Shown piece after piece: positions 35,961 to 44,375 of a stretch of 64,000 bases of DNA (position 1 is the stretch's first letter; each line of letters starts with the position of its first letter). The DNA is from Mycolicibacter longobardus (GTDB taxonomy: Bacteria; Actinomycetota; Actinomycetes; Mycobacteriales; Mycobacteriaceae), in assembly GCF_002102265.1 (NCBI RefSeq), contig NZ_LQPG01000010.1, positions 62,001-126,000 on the forward strand, given 5' to 3'. The translations under genes were made by a program, and so were the position numbers. The notes under the pieces were generated by a model, which did not search any database, was not told the DNA's origin, and saw only the letters and a program-made list of their open reading frames with translations.

Positions 35961-36611
35961 TCAGCAGGTGCCGGAATGGATCTTGGTCAGCAACGCCGGG
36001 TCGGGCAGTCCGGTGGCGTCCGGCCGCAGGCCGGCCAGTGCGGCTTCGATGTCGTCGCTGTGGGCCAGGCTGACGAAGTCGCTTCCGACCGCCAGGTCCA
36101 CCGAGTCGTCGCCGCGGTCGTCGCGGAACAGTTCGGTGCACGGCGCCACCAGCCACAGGGCCGCGGCCGCGGCCTGGCCGGCCGGGCCGAAGCGGATCTG
36201 GCCCTGGCAGTCCAGCCGGTCGTTGGCGTAGATCGGGTCGTTGGCCGCGGTCGGCTGGGCGAAACCGTCGTCGCGCAGCGCGTCGGCGATGTCGGCTGCC
36301 TGTCCGGCGCGGCCGCTGGCGTTGAGGACGCGGGCTTTGATGTCGGCGAGTTTGGCCGGGGTGGTGCTGATCATCGCGGCGCGCGGCACCTGGGTGCCCA
36401 GCCGCGGCTGGTCCGGCTCGGTGGGTGCGGGCGGGGCGTTGCACACCGCGACCTCGTGCACATCGGTCGGCCGAGTGAGCGCCACCGCCCACGTAAGCGC
36501 GGTCAGCAGCGCCAGACCGGCCAGCGCGTAGGCGGCCGGTCGGTTGTTGCGCCGCCGAAACGGCCGACCATGCTTGTCGAACTCGGTGCCGGAAGTGATT
36601 TGCGCGACCAC
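35961..36611 (-). CDS. cei: cell-envelope integrity protein Cei
   Basis: A 216-residue protein with a cytoplasmic head (FDKHGRPFRRRNNRPA), one membrane anchor near residues 26-45 and an extracytoplasmic domain containing CNAPPAP, TTPAKLADIKARVLNASGRAGQAADIADALRDDGF (a LytR C-terminal-like motif), and a late disulphide candidate pair (LDCQGQIRFG and VAPCTEL). I recall Rv2700 (Cei), required for envelope integrity and virulence. It lies upstream of ppgK, and the suhB gene I remember in between is missing. Confidence 0.88.
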   Translation of the reverse strand: MVAQITSGTEFDKHGRPFRRRNNRPAAYALAGLALLTALTWAVALTRPTDVHEVAVCNAPPAPTEPDQPRLGTQVPRAAMISTTPAKLADIKARVLNASGRAGQAADIADALRDDGFAQPTAANDPIYANDRLDCQGQIRFGPAGQAAAAALWLVAPCTELFRDDRGDDSVDLAVGSDFVSLAHSDDIEAALAGLRPDATGLPDPALLTKIHSGTC

Positions 36612-36780
36612 GTACGCACTCTAGAGGGCGCGTACGTGGGCGATGACCGTGGTCAGCAACGGAATGTGACGTAAATCACAGTTGATCTGGGCGCGATCCG
36701 GGCACGAATCATTTGGTGGATGCGTTCGACGCTGGTACAAAGCTCGCGCAGGGTTACGAGGGGACTGAGGGGAGAAGACC

Positions 36781-37083
36781 ATGGCTACCGATTACGACGC
36801 CCCGCGGCGCACCGAGACCGATGATGTTTCCGAGGATTCATTGGAGGAACTCAAGGCGCGGCGCAACGAGGCGCAGTCCGCCGTGGTCGACGTCGACGAA
36901 TCCGAATCCGCCGAATCTTTCGAGCTGCCGGGCGCGGACCTGTCCGGCGAAGAGTTGTCGGTGCGTGTCGTGCCCAAGCAGGCCGACGAGTTCACCTGTT
37001 CGAGCTGCTTTCTGGTTCAGCACCGCAGTCGCCTGGCCAGCGAGAAGAACGGCGTGATGATCTGCACCGATTGCGCGGCCTGA
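36781..37083 (+). CDS. DUF4193 zinc-ribbon protein
   Basis: A 100-residue acidic protein of the DUF4193 family. The N-terminal half is highly acidic (ETDDVSEDSLEELKARR), the C-terminal half carries FTCSSCFLVQHRSRLASEK and ICTDCAA, giving two CxxC pairs of a zinc ribbon. Widespread and very conserved in actinobacteria (Rv2699c in my memory), function unknown. A GGGGAGAAG sequence precedes the ATG. It is divergent from cei. Confidence 0.9.
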   Translation: MATDYDAPRRTETDDVSEDSLEELKARRNEAQSAVVDVDESESAESFELPGADLSGEELSVRVVPKQADEFTCSSCFLVQHRSRLASEKNGVMICTDCAA

Positions 37084-37109
37084 CCCAGCCCGTCCCGTTT
37101 CAGTCCTGC

Positions 37110-37595
37110 TCAGTTCTCCAGGGCCGCCAGCACCCGCTGCGGATGCCGGCAGCTGACCAGCCAATACGGTGTCGGGTCGTCGGGATCGTCGAGGACGACC
37201 AACACCATGGGCCCTACCCAGCCCCGATGCACGACATACGCCGCCGGATCGAGCTGGCGTCCGAGTGCCGCTGATTTGGCCGTACGCGGCACTTCGGCGG
37301 CGCGTGCGATCGCGCTGGCGGGCAGATGCGCTTCGCCCACCCACAGCTGCGTCTCGCCGCCGCTCTCGGTGACGCGGACCCGGATGCGTCCCAGCCACAG
37401 CAGGGCGGCCACAGTGATCCCGAAGAACGCGGCGAACGGGACCCAGCCGGGCAGATTGCGCAGGCCGAGCCGGACTTCGTATGCCATGAGCCCGTTGCCC
37501 ACCAGCCCCAGTGGCCACCACCACCACGGCACCCACAGTTGTTCGCTGTACCGCACGGTTTGCGATGCGCGGTGGTTCAGGCGCGATCCCGACAT
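37110..37595 (-). CDS. DUF3093 membrane protein
   Basis: A 161-residue protein with two membrane helices (about 23-40 and 50-68) and a C-terminal soluble domain of beta strands ([53 protein letters not shown]). That matches DUF3093, a family I recall between dut and Rv2699c. Start at 37595 is 25 bp from the divergent dut gene. Function unknown. Confidence 0.85.
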   Translation of the reverse strand: MSGSRLNHRASQTVRYSEQLWVPWWWWPLGLVGNGLMAYEVRLGLRNLPGWVPFAAFFGITVAALLWLGRIRVRVTESGGETQLWVGEAHLPASAIARAAEVPRTAKSAALGRQLDPAAYVVHRGWVGPMVLVVLDDPDDPTPYWLVSCRHPQRVLAALEN

Positions 37596-37620
37596 CCGGC
37601 TAAGAGTAGTCTTGCGCCTC

Positions 37621-38085
37621 GTGTCACCCAGTCTCGCGGTTGTTCGCCTGGATCCGGATCTGCCGTTGCCGAATCGTGCTCACGCCGGCGACGCCGGCGT
37701 GGACCTCTACAGCGCGGTCGACGTCGAGCTGGGCCCGGGGCAACGTGCCCTGGTGCCTACCGGGATTGCGGTGGCTATCCCGTTCGGCATGGTCGGATTG
37801 GTGCACCCGCGCTCGGGTTTGGCTGCGCGGGTGGGTCTTTCGATCGTCAACAGTCCCGGAACGATCGACGCGGGCTATCGTGGTGAGGTCAAGGTGGCGT
37901 TGATCAACCTTGACCCGGCGACGCCGATCCAGATCCAGCGCGGAGACCGGATCGCCCAGCTGCTGGTGCAGCGGGTGGAGCTTCCCGAGCTGGTCGAGGT
38001 GACGTCGTTCGATGAGGCCGGGCTGGCCGCGACGACCCGTGGCGCCGACGGGCACGGCTCATCCGGTGGGCATGCGAGTTTGTGA
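37621..38085 (+). CDS. dut: dUTPase Dut
   Basis: Hydrolyses dUTP to dUMP, keeping uracil out of DNA and feeding thymidylate synthesis. The 154 residues carry all five motifs: [11 protein letters not shown] (1), HPRSGLAAR (2), [15 protein letters not shown] (3), [11 protein letters not shown] (4) and [10 protein letters not shown] (5), the last one being the flexible arm that closes the site of the neighbouring subunit. GTG at 37621 gives a length equal to the M. tuberculosis enzyme. It is followed by the DUF3710 gene on the same strand. Confidence 0.97.
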   Translation: MSPSLAVVRLDPDLPLPNRAHAGDAGVDLYSAVDVELGPGQRALVPTGIAVAIPFGMVGLVHPRSGLAARVGLSIVNSPGTIDAGYRGEVKVALINLDPATPIQIQRGDRIAQLLVQRVELPELVEVTSFDEAGLAATTRGADGHGSSGGHASL

Positions 38086-38113
38086 CGACGAGTGATGAAG
38101 ATGGGCGGCAGTG

Positions 38114-38917
38114 ATGGCATTCGGTAGGGGCAAGGGCAAGGTTGACGCCGACGAGCCGGCGAGCACCGAGCCGGAATCCTCTCGCGAACCGGTCGAGTTC
38201 GACCTTGGGCCGGTGGAGGAGCTGGACGGCCCCTTCGACATCGAGGACTTCGACGACCCCTCGGTGGCGACGGCGGCGCGGCTCGACCTGGGTTCGGTGC
38301 TGGTGCCGATGCCGGCGGGTGCCCAGGTCCAGGTCGAGTTGAGCGAGGCGGGTGTGCCCAGCGCGGTGTGGCTGGTGACGCCCCACGGCCGGTTCAACAT
38401 CGCTGCCTACGCGGCGCCCAAGTCGGCGGGACTGTGGCGTGAGATCGCATCCGAGTTGGCCGACGCGCTGCGCCGGGACTCCGCGAACGTCAGCATCATC
38501 GACGGCCCGTGGGGCCGGGAGGTGGTCGGCGTGGCGGCCGGCGCGGTCCGGTTCATCGGAGTCGACGGCTACCGCTGGATGGTGCGTTGCGTGATCAACG
38601 GTCCGCGCGAGTCGCTGGATGTGCTCACCCAGCAGGCGCGGGAGGCGCTGGCGGACACGGTTGTCCGCCGTGGCGACACTCCGCTGCCGGTGCGCACGCC
38701 GCTGCCGGTACGCCTGCCCGAACCGATGGCCGAGCAGCTTCGGGCCGCCGCGGCTCAGCAGGCCGCGGCTCAGCAGGCCGCAGCCCAGCAGGCGGTAGCG
38801 CAGCAGGCCGGCGCCGCGCCGCCGGTCGGCGGCGGTGACGTGCCGCCCGCACCGACCGCCCGCCGCAGCGCGGAGGGCTCCGCGATGCAGCAGTTGCGCA
38901 CTATCACCGGCGGTTAG
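38114..38917 (+). CDS. DUF3710 protein
   Basis: A 267-residue protein with an acidic N-terminal region and the DUF3710 core (GPFDIEDFDDPSVATAARLDLGSVLVPMPAGAQVQVEL; LVTPHGRFNIAAYAAPKSAGLWREIASELADALR; GPWGREV). The last 60 residues contain an imperfect AAAQQ repeat (about 207-240) and a proline/alanine spacer. A GTG directly before the ATG (38111) is an alternative start. The gene ends in a 56-bp tandem repeat, see 38908-39019. Function unknown; I recall Rv2696c following dut. Confidence 0.85.
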   Translation: MAFGRGKGKVDADEPASTEPESSREPVEFDLGPVEELDGPFDIEDFDDPSVATAARLDLGSVLVPMPAGAQVQVELSEAGVPSAVWLVTPHGRFNIAAYAAPKSAGLWREIASELADALRRDSANVSIIDGPWGREVVGVAAGAVRFIGVDGYRWMVRCVINGPRESLDVLTQQAREALADTVVRRGDTPLPVRTPLPVRLPEPMAEQLRAAAAQQAAAQQAAAQQAVAQQAGAAPPVGGGDVPPAPTARRSAEGSAMQQLRTITGG

Positions 38918-39019
38918 CGAGGCTCGACGAAGGAGAGCCGAAGCTGGACCGCCGTATCAAACCCGGCGGTTAGCGAGGCTCGACGAAGGAGAGCCGAAGC
39001 TGGACCGGCGTATCAAACC
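38908..39019 (+). repeat. two 56-bp tandem repeats after the DUF3710 gene
   Basis: A unit beginning CGGCGGTTAGCGAGGCTCGA is present at 38908-38963 and 38964-39019 with one base difference, and a third partial copy of its first 11 bases (GGCGGTTAG) ends at 39029. The DUF3710 stop codon (TAG) is part of the unit. The sequence GACC(G)CCG(T/C)AT(C/G)AAACCCGG relates it to stretches at 9808-9856 and 50946-51014, so it is a member of a dispersed family. Confidence 0.75.
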
Positions 39020-39102
39020 CGGCGGTTAGACGGATTGACACTGCGGCCAGGGCGGCGACACGCCGTGGGGGTGCGCCGTGGACGCAGTGTCAAAGTCGTG
39101 GA

Positions 39103-39810
39103 CTAGCCAGGAGCATTCGTCAACGCCGTCAGGCAGGCGGTGCCCAGCGCGGCCGGGTCGGCACCGATCTGATCCAAGGTGACCGTGCACAGCGCCGCCC
39201 GCGGCGCGGCGGCCACCCATTCGGAAGCGGTCTGCAAGGGATGCACGGCGTCGTCGACCGCCGCCGTCACGCCCATCGGCACCGTGAGGCCCGCCAACTC
39301 GCCGCGTGTCGGAGCGACATAGGCCGCCGCTTCCTCCAATGCGTCGGGCAGCTGCGGCCACTGGGCCGTCCACGAGCGGGTCAACTCGTCGCCGAGCCAC
39401 GCCGGGCTGGATGCCCGCATCTGGGCCACCACCGCGGCCAGGCCCTCAGTACGCAACTGCTCGGCGCTGTAGCGGGCGGCGTGGGCGGCCGGTGCGTCGT
39501 CGGGAGCACCCATCCAGGCGGGCAGCGCGGCCAGCACCCCCACGACACGTTCGGGATGGCGCAGCGCCCACGCGGCGGCCACCGCCGCACCGATCGACAC
39601 CCCGCCGACGATGATCGGGCCGGACCGCTCCGCCGCAGCGTCCAGCGCTCCCAGATACCCCTCGATGAGGCTTGCGGGCTGCGGCCGGTGCGTGATCAGT
39701 TCGGCGCCGACCTGCTCTAACGGGTGCGAGAAAGCCCGGCGTACATAGTCGTCGTCGGACCCGGTCCCCGGCAGCAGAACGGCCGTCACGCCGCGCAAAT
39801 CGAATGCCAC
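39103..39810 (-). CDS. alpha/beta hydrolase, Rv2695-like
   Basis: A 235-residue alpha/beta hydrolase-fold protein. The strand-loop opening VTAVLLPGTGSDDDYVRRAF supplies an oxyanion-type glycine loop, the nucleophile elbow is GGVSIGAA near residue 70 (Ser), and candidate acid and His positions lie in VTAAVDDAVHPLQTASEW near residue 185. Sized and placed like Rv2695. Substrate unknown. It is convergent with DUF3710 and divergent from the OB-fold gene. Confidence 0.85.
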   Translation of the reverse strand: MAFDLRGVTAVLLPGTGSDDDYVRRAFSHPLEQVGAELITHRPQPASLIEGYLGALDAAAERSGPIIVGGVSIGAAVAAAWALRHPERVVGVLAALPAWMGAPDDAPAAHAARYSAEQLRTEGLAAVVAQMRASSPAWLGDELTRSWTAQWPQLPDALEEAAAYVAPTRGELAGLTVPMGVTAAVDDAVHPLQTASEWVAAAPRAALCTVTLDQIGADPAALGTACLTALTNAPG

Positions 39811-39915
39811 CTCTGATCGTGTCGGGTGTTGCCCGCGACCCCACAGGCCGGTCGTGTGGCATTAGGTAATCAACAGGTCTACCGTAGCGTGCGCACACGA
39901 TTAAGGGAGAGGGCA

Positions 39916-40287
39916 ATGGCTGCTCCGGAAGGGTACCTGCGCCGGCTGACTCGGCGACTGACGGAAGATCCCGAGCTGCGTGACGTCGAGGAGCTGTCCG
40001 ACGAGGCGCTCAATACCGGCGCGCAACGCGCGATCGACTGCGAACGCGGCCAAGAGGTCACCATGGTCGGGGTGCTGCGCAGCGTGGAAGCCAATGCCAA
40101 GGGGTGCGTCGGCGGGGTTCGCGCCGAGCTGTTCGACGGCACCGACACCGTGACGCTGGTGTGGCTGGGGCAGCGACGCATCCCCGGAATCGACTCCGGC
40201 CGCACTCTGCGGGTGCACGGCCGGCTCGGCAAACTCGACAGCGGCTGCAAGGCCATCTACAACCCCCACTACGAAATCCAGCAGTGA
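39916..40287 (+). CDS. OB-fold nucleic-acid-binding protein
   Basis: A 123-residue protein with an OB-fold (about 45-122): GQEVTMVGVLRSVEANAKGCVGGVRAELFDGTDTVTLVWLGQRRIPGIDSGRTLRVHGRL. This pattern resembles the anticodon-binding/RecG-wedge type domain. GGGAGAGGGC precedes ATG 39916. Its stop overlaps the next start (GTGA). A role in DNA or RNA binding is likely from the fold only; I recall Rv2694c. Confidence 0.85.
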   Translation: MAAPEGYLRRLTRRLTEDPELRDVEELSDEALNTGAQRAIDCERGQEVTMVGVLRSVEANAKGCVGGVRAELFDGTDTVTLVWLGQRRIPGIDSGRTLRVHGRLGKLDSGCKAIYNPHYEIQQ

Positions 40288-40958
40288 CGGACGACTTCAG
40301 CGCCGAGGGGGCCCAGGGGCCGCAGCGGCTCCTGGAGCAGATCGGCGGGGTTGCCGGGCTGATCTACTCCTCGCTGCCGATCGTGGTGTTCGTGCCGGTC
40401 TCCAGCGCCTTCGGACTGCAGGCCGCGGTCGTGGCGGCGCTGGGCGTGGCCGCGGCGGTGCTGGTGTGGCGGCTGATCCGCCGGGAATCCACCCAGCCGG
40501 CCGTGTCCGGGTTCTTCGGAGTGGCCATCTGCACCCTGATCGCCTATCTGATGGGTGATTCCAAGGGGTATTTCCTGCTCGGGATCTGGTCGTCGCTGAT
40601 CTGGGCGGTGGTGTTCGCCGGATCGATCCTGATCCGCCGCCCGGTGGTCGGCTACATCTGGAGTTGGGCCAGCGGCCAGGACTTGACCTGGCGCGAGCTG
40701 CGGGCGGCGATCTACGCCTACGATCTGGCGACGCTGACCTGGGTGCTGGTGTTCGGCTCCCGATTCGTGGTGCAACGCCTGCTCTACGACGCCGATGAGA
40801 CGGGCTGGCTGGGGGTGGCGCGCATCGCCATGGGCTGGCCGTTCACCGCGGTGGCCGCGGTGGTGACCTACCTGGCGGTCAAATATGTGCAGCGGGTGCT
40901 CGACGAGCGTCCCGCTCCCGCTGCAGCCGACTGCGAACCCCGGTCAGTGAGCGGGTAG
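40284..40958 (+). CDS. DUF3159 membrane protein
   Basis: A 224-residue membrane protein of about six helices. The DUF3159 signature includes GGVAGLIYSSLPIVVFVPVSSAFGL at the N-terminus, GFFGVAICTLIAYLMGDSKGYFLLGIWSSLIWAVVF and RRPVVGYIWSWASGQDLTWR. The GTG start overlaps the OB-fold gene's stop by 4 nt. Such proteins are paired with this OB-fold gene and the ceo genes across mycobacteria; the role is unknown. Its 3' end overlaps ceoC by 15 nt on the opposite strand. Confidence 0.88.
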   Translation: MTDDFSAEGAQGPQRLLEQIGGVAGLIYSSLPIVVFVPVSSAFGLQAAVVAALGVAAAVLVWRLIRRESTQPAVSGFFGVAICTLIAYLMGDSKGYFLLGIWSSLIWAVVFAGSILIRRPVVGYIWSWASGQDLTWRELRAAIYAYDLATLTWVLVFGSRFVVQRLLYDADETGWLGVARIAMGWPFTAVAAVVTYLAVKYVQRVLDERPAPAAADCEPRSVSG

Positions 40959-41606
40959 CAGCAGCTCACGCAGTTCGTTCTCCACCCCGGTGGTCGCGAC
41001 GAACAGCAGTTCGTCGCCGCCTTCGAGGGGCTCGTCGTCCTGCGGCACGATCACCCGCGCGCCGCGCAGAATCGTCACCAGGGCGGCATCGCGGGGCAGC
41101 GTGAGCTTGCGCACCGGCTTGCCGCCCCACGGGGTGTTGTCGGGCAGCGTGATCTCCAACAGGTTGGCCTGGCCCTTGCGGAACTCCATGAGCCGCACCA
41201 CATCTCCCACGGCGACGGCCTCCTCGACCAGCGAGGCCAGCATGCGCGGGGTGGACACCGCCACATCCACGCCCCAGGCATCGGTGAACAGCCATTCGTT
41301 GCGGGGATCGTTCACCCGGGCCACCACCCGGGGTACCGCGAACTCGGTCTTGGCGAGCAGCGACAGCACCACGTTGGCCTTGTCGTCGCCGGTCGCGGCG
41401 ATCACCACGTCGAAGGTCTCCAGGTGCACCGACTCCAGCAGGCTCAGCTCGCAGGCGTCACCCAGCTGCCACTGCGCGTCGGCGATGTCCTCGATGTCGA
41501 CGTGCCCGGGGTTGCGTTCGATCAGCGTCACCTGGTGGTCGCTGTCAAGCAGCTCGCGGGCGATGGACCGGCCGACGGCGCCGGCCCCGGCGATCGCGAC
41601 TTTCAT
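40944..41606 (-). CDS. ceoC: K+ uptake regulatory protein CeoC (TrkA family)
   Basis: A 220-residue RCK-type protein: an N-terminal NAD(H)-binding Rossmann domain (VAIAGAGAVGRSIAREL, LIERN, VVIAATGDDKAN) and a C-terminal TrkA-C domain from about residue 135. It would gate a Trk-type potassium channel together with the product of the preceding gene. The ATG overlaps the ceoB stop by 4 nt (ATGA). Length equals what I remember for Rv2692. The channel subunit itself is not in this window. Confidence 0.93.
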   Translation of the reverse strand: MKVAIAGAGAVGRSIARELLDSDHQVTLIERNPGHVDIEDIADAQWQLGDACELSLLESVHLETFDVVIAATGDDKANVVLSLLAKTEFAVPRVVARVNDPRNEWLFTDAWGVDVAVSTPRMLASLVEEAVAVGDVVRLMEFRKGQANLLEITLPDNTPWGGKPVRKLTLPRDAALVTILRGARVIVPQDDEPLEGGDELLFVATTGVENELRELLLPAH

Positions 41607-42274
41607 TGGTCCAGATCCTCGCTGGGCGGCAGCGCGGCGATCGCGATCGCCTCCGCGACGCGCCCGGAGACGGCCACGATGTACACCTGGTCGCTGGCCT
41701 GGATCACGGTCTTGGGCTCGGGCAGGACGCCGGTGCCGAACCGGATCAGGAACGCCACCCGTGCGCTGATGGCCCGTTCCAAATCGGTCACGGGCCGGCC
41801 GATCCAATCCTCGTGCAGGACGACCTCGGCGACGGCGACGGTGCCGGTGGGGTCACGCCACTTGGTGGTCTCGCTTTCGCGGGTCAGGGCGTCGAGCAGC
41901 CGGTCGGTGGTCCACGGCACGGTGGCGATGGTCGGAATACCCAGGCGTTCGTAGACCGCGGCCCGCTTGGCGTCGTAGATACGGGCGACCACCCGCGTCA
42001 CACCGAACGTCTCACGGGCCAGCCGTGCCGCGATGATGTTGGAGTTGTCACCCGAGGACACCGCGGCGAACGCACCGGCCCCTTCGATTCCGGCGCGCAG
42101 CAGCACATCGCGGTCGAAACCCATGCCGAGCACCCGTTCGCCGCTGAACTCCGGGCTGAGCCGGTTGAACGCGGCACTGTCCCGGTCGATGATGGCGACT
42201 TCGTGGCCGATCCGGGACAGTCCGTCGGCCACCGAGGCACCCACCCGGCCGCATCCCATCACAACTACCCGCAC
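41603..42274 (-). CDS. ceoB: K+ uptake regulatory protein CeoB (TrkA family)
   Basis: A 223-residue paralogue of CeoC: VVVMGCGRVGASVADGLSRIGHEVAIID as the nucleotide-binding motif, AFAAVSSGDNSNI as second strand, and a TrkA-C domain after about residue 140. First gene of a two-gene operon divergent from the large permease gene. In the family these proteins sense NAD(H) or ATP and control potassium import. Confidence 0.93.
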   Translation of the reverse strand: MRVVVMGCGRVGASVADGLSRIGHEVAIIDRDSAAFNRLSPEFSGERVLGMGFDRDVLLRAGIEGAGAFAAVSSGDNSNIIAARLARETFGVTRVVARIYDAKRAAVYERLGIPTIATVPWTTDRLLDALTRESETTKWRDPTGTVAVAEVVLHEDWIGRPVTDLERAISARVAFLIRFGTGVLPEPKTVIQASDQVYIVAVSGRVAEAIAIAALPPSEDLDQ

Positions 42275-42377
42275 GTGCTAGGTCCTTTCGGCCGATTTCG
42301 GCTGGCTCTCGACTGGTGCAGCGCCCGCATTCGGTGAACGCTACCGCCATGGCCCGCTTGGCTTACCCTTGGCTCTC

Positions 42378-44375
42378 GTGTCGAAGATTTCCATGGCGGC
42401 TCGACGGCTGGTTCTGGGCCGGCCGTTCCGCAGCGATCGGCTCAGTCACACGCTGTTGCCCAAGCGCATCGCGCTGCCCGTGTTCGCCTCCGATGCGCTG
42501 TCGTCGGTGGCCTATGGACCCGAACAGATCTTTCTGGTGTTGTCGGTGGCGGGCCTGGCGGCCTACCGGATGTCGCTGTGGGTCGGCCTGGCGGTGGCGT
42601 TGTTGTTCATGATGGTGGTGGCCTCCTACCGCCAGAATGTGCACGCCTACCCGTCCGGCGGTGGGGACTACGAGGTGGTCACCACCAACCTGGGTGCGAC
42701 CGCGGGTCTGACCGTCGCCAGCGCGTTGATGGTGGATTACGTTCTGACGGTTGCGGTCTCGATCTCGGCGGCGATCGCCAACGTCGGCTCGGCGATACCG
42801 TTCATCGCCGATCACAAGGTCGTGTTCGCGGTGGGGACCGTCGTCGTGGTGGCGGCTGCCAACCTGCGCGGCATCCGCGAATCGGGCACCGCATTCGCCT
42901 TCCCGACGTATGCGTTCATGATCGGAGTCTTCGTCATGCTGGGCTGGGGGCTGTTCCAGATCTTCGTGCTGGGCCACCCGCTGCAGGCCGAATCGGCGGC
43001 GTTCAAGATCCACTCTGCTCAGGGCGAGTTGGTCGGCGTGGCCCTGGTGTTCCTGGTGGCCAGGTCGTTCTCGTCCGGGTGTGCGGCGCTGACCGGGGTG
43101 GAGGCGATCAGCAACGGTGTGCCGGCGTTCCGCAAACCGAAGTCGCGCAATGCCGCCGCCACGCTGCTGATGTTGGGTGTGATCGCAGTCACCATGATGA
43201 TGGGCATCATCGTGCTGGCCCGCGAGACCGGGGTGAAGATCGCCGCCCGCCCGCACGAACAGCTGATCGGGGCGCCGCCGGACTACGAGCAGAAGACGTT
43301 GGTGGCTCAGCTGGCCGAGACGGTGTTCCGCGGCTTTCCACCCGGCTTGTGGATCATCGCCGGGGTGACCGCGCTGATCCTGGCGTTGGCCGCCAACACC
43401 GCGTTCAACGGTTTCCCGGTGCTGGGATCGATCCTGGCCCAGGATTCCTACCTGCCGCGTCAGCTGCACACCCGCGGCGACCGGCTGGCCTTCTCCAACG
43501 GTATCGGGTTCCTGGCAGTGGTGGCCATCGGCTTCATCGTGGTGTTCGGCGCAGAGGTGACCGCGTTGATCCAGCTCTACATCGTCGGGGTGTTCGTCTC
43601 CTTCACGTTGAGCCAAATCGGCATGGTCCGGCACTGGAACGGGTTGCTGCGCACTGAAACCGACCGAGCGGTCCGAGTCAAGATGAGGCGTTCCCGGGTG
43701 GTCAACACGATCGGGTTCGTCGCCACCGGGGCCGTGTTGATCGTCGTGATCGCCAGCAAGTTCGTCGCTGGCGCATGGATCGCGATCGTGGTGATATCGG
43801 TCCTGTTCGCCCTGATGAAGCTGATCCGCCGGCACTACGACGCCGTCAGCGCGGAATTGGCCGCCCAGTCGGCCGCCCTGGAGGACCAGGCGATGCTGCC
43901 CAGTCGCAACCACGCCCTGGTACTGGTGTCCAAGCTGCATCTACCCACCCGCCGCGCGCTGGCCTATGCCCGGGCTACTCGCCCGGACTCATTGGCGGCG
44001 ATCACCGTCAGCGTCGATGACGCCGAGACGCGCGCGCTGGTCCGCGATTGGGAGGAAAGTGATGTCACCGTGCCGCTGAAGGTGATCGCCTCGCCGTATC
44101 GCGAGGTCACCCGGCCGGTGCTTGAGTACGTCAAACGCCTCAGTAAAGAGTCGCCGCGCACCGTGGTAACCGTCTACATCCCCGAATACGTGGTGGGGCG
44201 CTGGTGGGAACAGCTGCTGCACAACCAGAGTGCGCTGCGGCTCAAGACCCGGCTGCTGTTCATGCCGCAGGTCATGGTGACCTCGGTGCCCTGGCAGCTG
44301 AACTCCTCCGAGCGGCGCAAGGTCATGGCGCCGCACCATGCGCCGGGCGACACCCGACGGGGCTTTCTGGAGTGA
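42378..44375 (+). CDS. APC-family amino-acid/polyamine-type permease, Rv2690c-like
   Basis: A 665-residue membrane protein with about 12 helices in the first 480 residues and a soluble C-terminal part. Family landmarks: FASDALSSVAYGPEQIFLVL near residue 30, YPSGGGDYEVV near 92, GCAALTGVEAISNGVPAF (about 235-252), and ANTAFNGFPVLGSILAQD near 350. The C-terminal 200 residues (RNHALVLVSKLHLPTRRALAYARA) resemble a universal-stress-like domain, which often occurs in K+/amino-acid permeases of this type. GTG 42378 is preferred to a TTG three codons earlier. Substrate unknown; placement next to ceoBC suggests ion or amino-acid homeostasis. Confidence 0.85.
   Translation: MSKISMAARRLVLGRPFRSDRLSHTLLPKRIALPVFASDALSSVAYGPEQIFLVLSVAGLAAYRMSLWVGLAVALLFMMVVASYRQNVHAYPSGGGDYEVVTTNLGATAGLTVASALMVDYVLTVAVSISAAIANVGSAIPFIADHKVVFAVGTVVVVAAANLRGIRESGTAFAFPTYAFMIGVFVMLGWGLFQIFVLGHPLQAESAAFKIHSAQGELVGVALVFLVARSFSSGCAALTGVEAISNGVPAFRKPKSRNAAATLLMLGVIAVTMMMGIIVLARETGVKIAARPHEQLIGAPPDYEQKTLVAQLAETVFRGFPPGLWIIAGVTALILALAANTAFNGFPVLGSILAQDSYLPRQLHTRGDRLAFSNGIGFLAVVAIGFIVVFGAEVTALIQLYIVGVFVSFTLSQIGMVRHWNGLLRTETDRAVRVKMRRSRVVNTIGFVATGAVLIVVIASKFVAGAWIAIVVISVLFALMKLIRRHYDAVSAELAAQSAALEDQAMLPSRNHALVLVSKLHLPTRRALAYARATRPDSLAAITVSVDDAETRALVRDWEESDVTVPLKVIASPYREVTRPVLEYVKRLSKESPRTVVTVYIPEYVVGRWWEQLLHNQSALRLKTRLLFMPQVMVTSVPWQLNSSERRKVMAPHHAPGDTRRGFLE

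Noticed and set aside
37207..37620. N-terminal extension of dut
   Set aside because: The GTG at 37621 gives the exact family length; the extension runs antisense to the DUF3093 gene.
38835..39029. 64-codon frame over the 56-bp repeats
   Set aside because: Arises only from repeat translation behind the DUF3710 stop.
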